From Cherax quadricarinatus (taxonomy: Eukaryota > Arthropoda > Malacostraca > Decapoda > Parastacidae), in assembly GCF_038502225.1 (NCBI RefSeq), contig NC_091298.1:32120795-32184794 (forward strand): a stretch of DNA of 64,000 nt, read 5' to 3'. Shown here piece by piece: positions 41,975-50,634 of this stretch (position 1 is the stretch's first letter; every line of letters begins with the position of its first letter). The translations under genes and the position numbers were made by a program. Under the pieces are notes generated by a model. The model was not told the DNA's origin, did no database searches, and saw only the letters and a list, made by a program, of their open reading frames with translations.

Positions 41975-42590
41975 ATATGTTATAATGTATGATAATTTGT
42001 GTAAATGTATTTATGTGTACCTGTACGTCAGTTAAAGGACCCCAGTGGAAATAATTCACTTTGACTTTTTTGGGTTATTCTAGGTTCTCTGCACATATGC
42101 TATTATATATGATAATCTGTGTAACTGTATTTGTGTATACCACAATAAACTTGGTTATTTAGTAAACTTTGCCCAAAATGTTCTGAATAACAAGTGGCCT
42201 GTATACCTAGTACATGTTGAAGATTGAGACACAAATGCAACATATGGGAATCTTTATTTAGGAAACGTTTCGCCACACAGTGGTTTCATCAGTCCAATAC
42301 AAAGAAGAGAGGTGTAAGGAGAGGAAGAGTTGAGGTAATCAGTCCCTCAGCCTGGAGTCGATGTATTCAGTCCATCAATCTACAAGATTGATTGACTGAA
42401 CACATCGACTCCAGGGTGAGGGACTGATTACCTCAACTCCACCTCTCCTTACACCTCTCTTCTTTGTATTGGATTGATGAAGCCTTTTCAAAACCATTCA
42501 TCACAATTTGTACATGTATACCTTGTGCATGTACTTGTAGATTATTACTACTGTTAATATTAATAAATACTTATTATCCTGGGGTAGAGT
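41975..42590 (+). repeat. SINE copy interrupted by a palindromic element
   Basis: SINE blocks are at 42036-42217 (GGACCCCAGTGGAAATAATT, GGGTTATTCTAGGTTCTCTG, AATGTTCTGAATAACAAGTG). They resume at about 42515 (TGTATACCTTGTGCATGTAC). Between them lies the element at 42218-42514. Confidence 0.7.
42218..42514. mobile_element. Palindromic retroelement-like insertion
   Basis: The inverted arms carry GAAACGTTTCGCCACACAGTG on the left and TTGGATTGATGAAGCC on the right, with GATTACCTCAACTCC / AGTTGAGGTAATCAG pairing further in. The right arm is truncated after GAAGCC, so its hammerhead-like core is incomplete. An 18-bp direct repeat with two mismatches flanks it (TGTATACCTAGTACATGT at 42200-42217, TGTATACCTTGTGCATGT at 42515-42532). 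Confidence 0.78.
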
Positions 42591-43231
42591 GGGCATGAGG
42601 GTCAAGACGGTGTCATATCTGGCTGCCCTATAAACCCACAACCAGAACTTGACTCATTGCTACCAGCATTAAGCCACAACATAACCTTATAATTGACAGT
42701 GTCCTGTATTATATTTGTCGTATATAGACTTTTTTTAGAGAGCATATTAACATTGCCTGCATCAGTATATATTATTAAATTATCCAGTATATTTCATACG
42801 CGTTACTAAAGAAGTTTTTGAGATTCGTGTAGGGTACATTTTAGAGAGTGAGGTGGCAACTGTGTCAGTCAAGACAGCTGGGCGGTGGCACCTCTCACCG
42901 TCCTATTACTGACATACTTTTCACTATTTTAGTTCATTTTAGAGTGATAAACGTAAGCAGTAAGTAAATATATGTTTATTATTTACCTGGGAAATGCTAT
43001 TAATATTATTAGAAAACTGGGTAATATTTGGCTTGTGTCAGTGGAGTTTTGTCTTCGCAAATGTTTACTTTTGTTTATTAATTCCCCTTTTAAATGTTAA
43101 TAACTACAAAATAAACAATATTGATAAATTTTTTATTTATAGTGGTTATGCAGGTTGACGACCTCGTCCAGGCTGGTAATATTAATGAGTTACAGGTTTA
43201 ATACTATGTAAGTTAATGTATCTCATGTACA
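42591..43231. other. Non-coding stretch, nothing recognised
   Basis: AT-rich sequence with no domain, element terminus or repeat unit that I can identify. Confidence 0.4.
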
Positions 43232-43345
43232 TGAGATAGTGTTTAAGTTTATTCAGATATACATAAATACAGTTACATAAATTATCATACATAGCAGCAT
43301 ATGTATAGATTACCCAGGATAACCAAAAAATTCAAACAAAGTAAG
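43232..43345 (-). repeat. (ACTT)n-tailed SINE fragment, reverse
   Basis: Reverse complement of the 10786-10920 repeat: AAGTTTATTCAGATATACAT, TTATCATACATAGCAGCATA, GATTACCCAGGATAACC. Confidence 0.7.
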
Positions 43346-43532
43346 TTGTCATAATAAGAACATAAGAACATAAGAACGAAGGAACACTGCAGAAGGCCTA
43401 CTGGCCCATGCGAGGCAGGTCCAAGTCTCCTACCGGCTTAAGCCAATGCACCCAACCTAGTCAGGTCAGGTCACATTGACTTAAGGGAGGAACACGGCAA
43501 CCGACCTGGTAGCACAAGCTATCAGGTCTAAC

Positions 43533-45221
43533 TCACACCCACCCACATCCACTCATGTATTTATCCAACCTATTTTTAAAGCTACACAACGTTCTGGCCT
43601 CTATAACGGTACTTGGGAGTTTGTTCCACTCATCCACAACTCTATTACCAAACCAGTACTTTCCTATATCCTTCCTGAATCTGAATTTTTCCAACTTAAA
43701 ACCATTGCTGCGAGTCCTGTCTAGGCTAGATATTTTCAGCACACTATTTACATCCCCTTTATTTATTCCTGTCTTCCATTTATACACCTCAATCATATCC
43801 CCCCTAATTCTACGTCTTTCTAGAGAGTGCAGATTCAGGGCCCTTAGTCTATCCTCATAGGGAAGGTTTCTGATACATGGGATCAACTTTGTCATCCTCC
43901 TTTGTACATTTTCCAGAGAATTTATATCCATTCTGTAATAAGGTGACCAAAACTGTGCAGCATAATCTAAATGAGGCCTAACCAAGGATGTATAGAGTTG
44001 AAGAACAACCTGAGGACTCCTATTATTTATGCTTCTTGATATGAAGCCAAGGATTCTATTAGCTTTATTGCGAACACTTATGCACTGTTGTCTTGGTTTC
44101 AGATTACTGCTAACCAGAACTCCTAAATCTTTTTCGCAATCCGTAATATTAAGATCTACATTATTTAGTTTATATGTGGCATGGTTATTGTCCTGTCCAA
44201 CATTTAGAACTTTGCATTTGTCTATATTAAACTGCATCTGCCACTTCTCCGACCACTGCATCAGTCTATTCAAATCTTCCTGGAGTGCTCGAATGTCCTC
44301 GTCAGAATGAATTCGACGGCCTATTTTGGTGTCATCGGCAAACTTGCCGATGTCGCTCTTTATGCCCTCATCTATGTCGTTTATGTAGATTGTGAACAGC
44401 AGGGGGCCCAACACTGACCCCTGTGGAACACCGCTCGTGACACTTCCCCACTCTGATTTCTCCCCATTTATGCAAACTCTCTGCTGCCTATTTGTCAACC
44501 ATGCCTCTATCCAGGAAAAAATTTCTCCTCCTATTCCATGTGCTTTAATTTTCCTCAATAGTCTCTGATGTGGGACCCTGTCAAAAGCCTTACTGAAGTC
44601 CATATACACAATATCATATTCATTACCATGATCTACCTCCTCAAATACCTTAGTGAAAAAAGTTAATAAATTCGTAAGGCAGGAACGCCCCTTTGTAAAA
44701 CCATGCTGAGATTCGTTGATTAATTTATGCTTTTCAAGGTGGCTACGAACTGCCTCGGCAATTATTGATTCCATAAATTTTCCCACTATGGAGGTTAGGC
44801 TTATTGGTCTATAGTTCGAAGCTAAGGACCTGTCACCTGTTTTGAAAATAGGTATCACATTTGCCATTTTCCACTTATCTGGCACCATGCCAGTTTGTAG
44901 TGATATGTTGAAAAGATTAGCCAAAGGTGTGCTAAGCTCCTCTTTACATTCCTTTAGAACCCTTGCATACAGTTCATCAGGGCCTGGGGATTTGTTAGGT
45001 TTTAATTTATCTATTTGCCTAAGGACCATGTCACTTGTGACCCTAATAGTACACAGTTTATTATCGTCCTGTTCTACATAATTTATCATTACTGGAATAT
45101 CGCTGGTATCCTCCTGTGTAAAAACTGAGAGGAAGTATGTGTTAAAAATTCTACACATTTCCTTATCACTGTCAGTGAGCTGACCCGAGGAACTTTTGAG
45201 TGGGCCTATCTTGTCCCTGAT
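43533..45221 (-). CDS. CR1 ORF2, reverse transcriptase part
   Basis: This part is in the same frame as the endonuclease part, separated only by TAG at 45222-45224, and the reading continues IRDKIGPLKSSSGQLTDSDK. The reverse transcriptase shows NKSPGPDELYARVLKECKEE, NYRPISLTSIVGKFMESII, QHGFTKGRSCLTNLLTFF, IVYMDFSKAFDRVPHQ, GVPQGSVLGPLLFTIYINDI and catalytic GKFADDTKIGRR. The C-terminal domain has LEYTSLVRPHLDYAAQFWSP-like sequence, LENVQRRMTKLIP and LERRRIRGDMIEVYKW, all standard for CR1. The end is GCGWV-stop. It is intact after the TAG. It would prime reverse transcription at a nicked target. Confidence 0.92.
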   Translation of the reverse strand: MRDKIGPLKSSSGQLTDSDKEMCRIFNTYFLSVFTQEDTSDIPVMINYVEQDDNKLCTIRVTSDMVLRQIDKLKPNKSPGPDELYARVLKECKEELSTPLANLFNISLQTGMVPDKWKMANVIPIFKTGDRSLASNYRPISLTSIVGKFMESIIAEAVRSHLEKHKLINESQHGFTKGRSCLTNLLTFFTKVFEEVDHGNEYDIVYMDFSKAFDRVPHQRLLRKIKAHGIGGEIFSWIEAWLTNRQQRVCINGEKSEWGSVTSGVPQGSVLGPLLFTIYINDIDEGIKSDIGKFADDTKIGRRIHSDEDIRALQEDLNRLMQWSEKWQMQFNIDKCKVLNVGQDNNHATYKLNNVDLNITDCEKDLGVLVSSNLKPRQQCISVRNKANRILGFISRSINNRSPQVVLQLYTSLVRPHLDYAAQFWSPYYRMDINSLENVQRRMTKLIPCIRNLPYEDRLRALNLHSLERRRIRGDMIEVYKWKTGINKGDVNSVLKISSLDRTRSNGFKLEKFRFRKDIGKYWFGNRVVDEWNKLPSTVIEARTLCSFKNRLDKYMSGCGWV

Positions 45222-46478
45222 CTAACTTCTGTATACCTGAAAGAATCCTTTTGGGTTAGTCTTCGATTCTCTTGCAACTTTAACCTCATAATCTCTTTTT
45301 GCTTTTCTAATTCCCTTTTTTATTTCTCTCTTTAACTGAATATATCGATTTCTCAATTGCCCCTCTCCTCTTTTGATTTGCCTATATATGCCTCTCTTTT
45401 GACCAATCAGATATTTTAATCTATTGTTCATCCATTTAGGATCATTTTTGTTTGATCTGATTTCCCTATTTGGAACATAATTTGACTGAGCAGCTAGAAC
45501 TATGCCCTGGAAAGCATCATATCGGCAACCATCACCACCTACCTGACCCTTAGTCAGGTCATTCCAGTTCAGCCCACCTAAGTAATTTTTCAGTCCTATG
45601 AAATCAGCCAAGCGAAAGTCAGGGACGGAGACTTGATTGCCATTATTAGGGGAATTCCATGATATATTAAAACTGAGTGATTTGTGATCACTTTCCCCAA
45701 GCTCATCATTAACCTCAAGATTATTAATTAGTGTTTCCCTACTGGCAAGAACCAAGTCAAGGAGGTTATTTCCCCTAGTTGGCTCTGTCACAAACTGTTT
45801 TAAAAAACAATCCTGGATCGTATCAAGAAAGTCACCTGACTCTAAATTTCCTGTCAAATTGCTCCAGTCAATCTGTCTATAGTTGAAATCTCCCATTAGC
45901 ACAACATTTTCGTATGTAGATGCCTTACGAATTTCGTCCCATAGAAGTTTACTGCACTCCCTATCAAGATTTGGGGCCCTGTAAATCACACCCAAAATTA
46001 GTTTTTCTCGGCCCTCGAGAAGCTGTAACCAAACAGATTCAGTGGCTGACGCTTCTAATTTAATATCTTGTCTAACACAACAATTTAAATTGTCTCTGAC
46101 ATACATCGCTACTCCACCACCTTTCCTGTTGACCCTGTCAGTGTGGAATAATTTATAGCCTTGTATGTGACATTCAGAAGGCATCTCTCTATCTTTCAGA
46201 TTGAGCCAGGTCTCTGTTATAGCAATAATATCTATGTCTCCTGCACTTGCAATTAATCTTAGCTCATCTATCTTATTTCTTACACTCCTGCTATTAGTAT
46301 AGTAAACCTTAAGGGAGCTAGTCCCTTGCTGCCCTCTGCTGTCCCCCTTTGTTTGCTGACCTGATCTATTGTCTTTATTTATAACTTCATGCTGAATGCC
46401 TTTTATACATTTACTGTTTCCAACCCAAGTGTTGCAACCTGCTTGTTTCCCACACACACCCATACCTCTATCTTCCAT
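45222..46478 (-). CDS. CR1 ORF2, APE endonuclease part (ends at in-frame TAG)
   Basis: Translation starts at ATG 46478-46476, overlapping the ORF1 stop. The APE-type endonuclease shows KVYYTNSRSVRNKIDELRLI, AITETWLN (catalytic Glu), FHTDRVNRKGGGVAMYVRD, VILGVIYRAPN, ENVVLMGDFNYRQIDW and ELGESDHKSLSFN. It ends PKGFFQVYRS then TAG at 45222-45224. Since the same frame continues directly into reverse transcriptase, a single substitution or a readthrough stop separates the two. Endonuclease residues that I recognise (Asn, Glu, Asp-Phe-Asn, Ser-Asp-His) are all present. Confidence 0.92.
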   Translation of the reverse strand: MEDRGMGVCGKQAGCNTWVGNSKCIKGIQHEVINKDNRSGQQTKGDSRGQQGTSSLKVYYTNSRSVRNKIDELRLIASAGDIDIIAITETWLNLKDREMPSECHIQGYKLFHTDRVNRKGGGVAMYVRDNLNCCVRQDIKLEASATESVWLQLLEGREKLILGVIYRAPNLDRECSKLLWDEIRKASTYENVVLMGDFNYRQIDWSNLTGNLESGDFLDTIQDCFLKQFVTEPTRGNNLLDLVLASRETLINNLEVNDELGESDHKSLSFNISWNSPNNGNQVSVPDFRLADFIGLKNYLGGLNWNDLTKGQVGGDGCRYDAFQGIVLAAQSNYVPNREIRSNKNDPKWMNNRLKYLIGQKRGIYRQIKRGEGQLRNRYIQLKREIKKGIRKAKRDYEVKVARESKTNPKGFFQVYRS

Positions 46479-46480
46479 CA
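46476..46480 (-). promoter_or_regulatory. TGATG stop-start overlap between ORF1 and ORF2
   Basis: On the minus strand TGA (ORF1 stop, 46480-46478) and ATG (ORF2 start, 46478-46476) share one base. This arrangement fits ORF2 translation by termination-reinitiation, as shown for some other non-LTR elements with TAATG-type overlaps. Confidence 0.8.
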
Positions 46481-47404
46481 GTTTAAAATCATAGGCATTT
46501 CACCAATGGCCTTCTCAATCGAGTCTGCAAGTGCTACCACCCCAGCCCCAGAGAGATGTACCCCATCCCTTGCATACATATCATGTTTGCCATAAAAGTT
46601 GTTCCAGTTGTCAATGAATGGGATTGCAAGTTCCTTGCAGTATCTGTCTAGCCAGCAATTTACACCAATTGCCCTAGACAACCATTCATTTCCTACTCCC
46701 CTTCTAGGCAAGATGCTACATATGATTGGGATCCCTCCCTTAGACTTAATGAAATCTATAGCTGACCTGTACTTATCTAGCAGCTCTTCTCTCCGACCCT
46801 TCCCAATATCATTTCCACCAGCACTGAGACAGATAATGGGCTTGCTCCCATTACCTGACATGATATTATCCAGCCTGTTGACAATGTCCCCAACACCAGC
46901 TCCAGGGAAGCACACTCTATCTCTCATCTTCTTATTCCTATTACAAAAAGCACGGTCAATGTATCTTACCTGAGAGTCACCAACCACAAGAATGCGCTTA
47001 CCTCCATTAGCAGGGGCAGTAGTACCCTTACCTTCACTGGCCACTGAAGTACATTCATCCTGAAGAACAGAGAAGCGATTTCCTACCTTCAGATCTTCAC
47101 TCTTAACTTTCCTTACTCTGATGCGCCTTCCATTACTGTGAACTACTCGCCACTTGTAGCAGGTGTTGGGCTGCACCTCACTGCTGGTAGCCGTTGCTGC
47201 CTCCCCAACTACAGCCTCCTCACAGCGAGAGACAGACTGCACCTCGCTGCTAGAAGCCTCATTCCCCACAACTCCAGCCACCTCACACTCTCTCCCAGAC
47301 CCATTGAGGTGGACCTTCAGCCTCCTAATCTCCTCCTGGAGAAGCAAGACCTCCTCCTTCAACTCTCCAACCTCAATTTTTAAAACACTGCAGAAGCAAG
47401 CCAT
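46478..47404 (-). CDS. CR1 ORF1 with SGNH/GDSL-type esterase domain
   Basis: The frame has 308 codons. Residues about 8-32 (IEVGELKEEVLLLQEEIRRL) look like a coiled coil, which could drive oligomerisation. A Ser/Glu-rich linker and a basic patch (GRRIRVRKVK, near 92-101) with NRFSVLQDE follow. From about 136 it is an SGNH hydrolase: block I VGDSQ (141-145, nucleophile Ser), block II-like Gly in FPGAGVGD, block III GGND (196-199), block V DGVHLS (280-285, Asp and His of the triad). CR1-type LINEs are known to carry such esterase ORF1 proteins, which associate with the RNA. All triad residues are present. Confidence 0.93.
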   Translation of the reverse strand: MACFCSVLKIEVGELKEEVLLLQEEIRRLKVHLNGSGRECEVAGVVGNEASSSEVQSVSRCEEAVVGEAATATSSEVQPNTCYKWRVVHSNGRRIRVRKVKSEDLKVGNRFSVLQDECTSVASEGKGTTAPANGGKRILVVGDSQVRYIDRAFCNRNKKMRDRVCFPGAGVGDIVNRLDNIMSGNGSKPIICLSAGGNDIGKGRREELLDKYRSAIDFIKSKGGIPIICSILPRRGVGNEWLSRAIGVNCWLDRYCKELAIPFIDNWNNFYGKHDMYARDGVHLSGAGVVALADSIEKAIGEMPMILN

Positions 47405-47526
47405 GCTTTGTAACCGTCCACACTAATCCCCAAGGCAGCTCAGGGTCTGTGACCTCACGTGACGACTGACCACTGAGTACTGACAGTCTTGTTTACCTGG
47501 AGTTTACCTGGAGAGAGTTCCGGGGG

Positions 47527-50500
47527 TCAACGCCCCCGCGGCCCGGTCTGAGACCAGGCCTCCTGGTGGATCAGAGCCTGATCAACCAGGCTGTTGCTGC
47601 TGGCTGCACGCAAACCAACATACGAGCCACAGCCCGGCTGATCCGGAACTGACTTTAGGTGCTTGTCCAGTGCCAGCTTGAAGACTGCCAGGGGTCTGTT
47701 GGTAATCCCCCTTATGTGTGCTGGGAGGCAGTTGAACAGTCTCGGGCCCCTGACACTTATTGTATGGTCTCTTAACGTGCTAGTGACACCCCTGCTTTTC
47801 ATTGGGGGGATGGTGCATCGTCTGCCAAGTCTTTTGCTTTCGTAGTGGGTGATTTTCGTGTGCAAGTTCGGTACTAGTCCCTCTAGGATTTTCCAGGTGT
47901 ATATAATCATGTATCTCTCCCTCCTGCGTTCCAGGGAATACAGGTTTAGGAACCTCAAGCGCTCCCAATAATTGAGGTGTTTTATCTCCGTTATGCGCGC
48001 CGTGAAAGTTCTCTGTACATTTTCTAGGTCGGCAATTTCACCTGCCTTGAAAGGTGCTGTTAGTGTGCAGCAATATTCCAGCCTAGATAGAACAAGTGAC
48101 CTGAAGAGTGTCATCATGGGCTTGGCCTCCCTAGTTTTGAAGGTTCTCATTATCCATCCTGTCATTTTTCTAGCAGATGCGATTGATACAATGTTATGGT
48201 CCTTGAAGGTGAGATCCTCCGACATGATCACTCCCAGGTCTTTGACGTTGGTGTTTCGCTCTATTTTGTGGCCAGAATTTGTTTTGTACTCTGATGAAGA
48301 TTTAATTTCCTCATGTTTACCATATCTGAGTAATTGAAATTTCTCATCGTTGAACTTCATATTGTTTTCTGCAGCCCACTGAAAGATTTGGTTGATGTCT
48401 GCCTGGAGCTTTGCAGTGTCTGCAATGGAAGACACTGTCATGCAGATTCGGGTGTCATCTGCAAAGGAAGACACGGTGCTGTGGCTGACATCCTTGTCTA
48501 TGTCGGATATAAGGATGAGGAACAAGATGGGAGCGAGTACTGTGCCTTGTGGAACAGAGCTTTTCACCGTAGCTGCCTCGGACTTTACTCTGTTGACGAC
48601 TACTCTCTGTGTTCTGTTAGTGAGGAAATTATAGATCCATCGACCGACTTTTCCTGTTATTCCTTTAGCACGCATTTTGTGCGCTATTACGCCATGGTCA
48701 CACTTGTCGAAGGCTTTTGCAAAGTCTGTATATATTACATCTGCATTCTTTTTGTCTTCTAGTGCATTTAGGACCTTGTCGTAGTGGTCCAATAGTTGAG
48801 ACAGACAGGAGCGACCTGTTCTAAACCCATGTTGCCCTGGGTTGTGTAACTGATGGGTTTCTAGATGCGTGGTGATCTTGCTTCTTAGGACCCTTTCAAA
48901 GATTTTTATGATATGGGATGTTAGTGCTATTGGTCTGTAGTTCTTTGCTGTTGCTTTACTGCCCCCTTTGTGGAGTGGGGCTATGTCTGTTGTTTTTAGT
49001 AACTGTGGGACGACCCCCGTGTCCATGCTCCCTCTCCATAGGATGGAAAAGGCTCGTGATAGGGGCTTCTTGCAGTTCTTGATGAACACAGAGTTCCATG
49101 AGTCTGGCCCTGGGGCAGAGTGCATGGGCATGTCATTTATCGCCTGTTCGAAGTCATTTGGCGTCAGGATAACATCGGATAGGCTTGTGTTAATCAAATT
49201 TTGTGGCTCTCTCATAAAAAATTCATTTTGATCTTCGACTCTCAGTCTGGTTAGCGGCTTGCTAAAAACTGAGTCATATTGGGACTTGAGTAGCTCACTC
49301 ATTTCCTTGTTGTCATCTGTGTAGGACCCATCTTGTTTAAGTAGGGGCCCAATACTGGACGTTGTTCTCGATTTTGATTTGGCATAGGAGAAGAAATACT
49401 TTGGGTTTCTTTCGATTTCATTTATGGCTTTTAGTTCTTCCCGCGATTCCTGACTCCTAAAGGATTCTTTTAGCTTAAGTTCGATGCTTGCTATTTCTCT
49501 GACCAGTGTCTCCCTACGCATTTCAGATATATTGACCTCTTTTAGCCGCTCTGTTATTCTTTTCCGTCGCCTGTAAAGGGAGCGCCTGTCTCTTTCTGTT
49601 TTACATCTACTCCTCCTTTTTCTTAGAGGAATAAGCCTTGTGCATACATCGAGTGCTACCGAGTTAATCTGTTCTAGGCATAAGTTGGGGTCTGTGTTGC
49701 TTAGTATATCTTCCCAGCTTATATCGGTTAGGACTTGGTTTACTTGGTCCCACTTTATGTTTTTGTTATTGAAGTTGAATTTGGTGAATGCTCCCTCGTG
49801 ACTAATCTCATTATGTCGGTCTGGGGCTCCGCGCATACATGACTGAACCTCAATTATGTTGTGATCTGAGTATATTGTTTTTGATATGGTGATATTTCTT
49901 ATCAGATCATCATTGTTAGTGAAGATGAGGTCTAGTGTATTCTCCAGTCTAGTAGGCTCTATTATTTGCTGGTTTAAATTGAATTTTGTGCAGAGATTTA
50001 AAAGCTCGCGTGAGTGTGAGTTTTCATCAGAGCTGCCTCCTGGTGTTATTTCTGCAACAATATTATTTGCTATATTCCTCCATTTTAGGTGCCTTAAGTT
50101 GAAATCCCCCAGGAGCAAGATGTTGGGTGCAGGAGCTGGAAGGTTTTCCAGACAGTGGTCAATTTTTAACAGCTGTTCCTGGAATTGCTGGGATGTTGCA
50201 TCCGGAGGCTTGTAGACTATCACAATGACTAGGTTTTGGTTCTCGACCTTTACTGCTAAAACTTCCACTACATCATTTGAGGCATTTAGCAGTTCTGTGC
50301 AAACAAGTGACTCTGCAATGTACAGGCCAACCCCCCCCTTTTGCCTGTTCACTCTGTCACATCTGTATAGGTTGTAACCTGGGATCCATATTTCGTTGTC
50401 CAAGTGATCCTTTATGTGGGTCTCAGTGAAAGCCGCGAACATTGCCTTTGCCTCTGCAAGCAGTCCACGGATGAAAGGTATTTTGTTGTTTGTTGCTGGC

Positions 50501-50634
50501 TTTAGACCCTGTATATTTGCAAAGAAGAATGTTATCGGACTGGTGGTATTGTTGGTACTGGGGGGGGATTTTTTTTCCGGCATTAGTATCTGTATCTGTT
50601 GGTTTGGAGTGGAGGCCATCGACTGTGGTTCCAC
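47527..50634 (-). CDS. LINE-2 ORF2: APE endonuclease and reverse transcriptase
   Basis: The frame has 1035 codons, with no stop or shift. The APE endonuclease occupies about residues 30-270: FFFANIQGLKPATNNKI, FTETHIKDH (catalytic Glu), YRCDRVNRQKGGVGLYIAES, IVYKPPDA, LLLGDFNLRHLKW and YSDHNIIEV. A linker has the NPKYFFSYAKSKS block. Reverse transcriptase: SAPGPDSWNSVFIKNCKKPL, PLHKGGSKATAKNYRPIALT, QHGFRTGRSCLSQLL, VIYTDFAKAFDKCDHG, SVPQGTVLAPILFLILISDI and catalytic SFADDTRICM. The C-terminal domain has LEYCCTLTAPFKAGEIADLE and ISVRGPRLFNCLPAHIRGI. The end is EAWSQTGPRGR. It overlaps ORF1 by 52 bases in another frame. It appears competent. Confidence 0.94.
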   Translation of the reverse strand: MEPQSMASTPNQQIQILMPEKKSPPSTNNTTSPITFFFANIQGLKPATNNKIPFIRGLLAEAKAMFAAFTETHIKDHLDNEIWIPGYNLYRCDRVNRQKGGVGLYIAESLVCTELLNASNDVVEVLAVKVENQNLVIVIVYKPPDATSQQFQEQLLKIDHCLENLPAPAPNILLLGDFNLRHLKWRNIANNIVAEITPGGSSDENSHSRELLNLCTKFNLNQQIIEPTRLENTLDLIFTNNDDLIRNITISKTIYSDHNIIEVQSCMRGAPDRHNEISHEGAFTKFNFNNKNIKWDQVNQVLTDISWEDILSNTDPNLCLEQINSVALDVCTRLIPLRKRRSRCKTERDRRSLYRRRKRITERLKEVNISEMRRETLVREIASIELKLKESFRSQESREELKAINEIERNPKYFFSYAKSKSRTTSSIGPLLKQDGSYTDDNKEMSELLKSQYDSVFSKPLTRLRVEDQNEFFMREPQNLINTSLSDVILTPNDFEQAINDMPMHSAPGPDSWNSVFIKNCKKPLSRAFSILWRGSMDTGVVPQLLKTTDIAPLHKGGSKATAKNYRPIALTSHIIKIFERVLRSKITTHLETHQLHNPGQHGFRTGRSCLSQLLDHYDKVLNALEDKKNADVIYTDFAKAFDKCDHGVIAHKMRAKGITGKVGRWIYNFLTNRTQRVVVNRVKSEAATVKSSVPQGTVLAPILFLILISDIDKDVSHSTVSSFADDTRICMTVSSIADTAKLQADINQIFQWAAENNMKFNDEKFQLLRYGKHEEIKSSSEYKTNSGHKIERNTNVKDLGVIMSEDLTFKDHNIVSIASARKMTGWIMRTFKTREAKPMMTLFRSLVLSRLEYCCTLTAPFKAGEIADLENVQRTFTARITEIKHLNYWERLRFLNLYSLERRRERYMIIYTWKILEGLVPNLHTKITHYESKRLGRRCTIPPMKSRGVTSTLRDHTISVRGPRLFNCLPAHIRGITNRPLAVFKLALDKHLKSVPDQPGCGSYVGLRAASSNSLVDQALIHQEAWSQTGPRGR

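Larger units (their letters stand above)
43352..47495 (-). mobile_element. CR1 LINE, near full length
   Basis: The minus strand holds a 5' UTR (about 47405-47495), ORF1 (47404-46478), ORF2 (46478-43533, one in-frame TAG) and a 3' UTR. The tail has copies of AAGAACAT (TTCTTATG in sense), the octamer-type tail typical of CR1. ORF1 and ORF2 overlap by one base as TGATG. LINE-2 sequence abuts its 5' end. A second, damaged copy is at 20089-23332. Confidence 0.92.
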
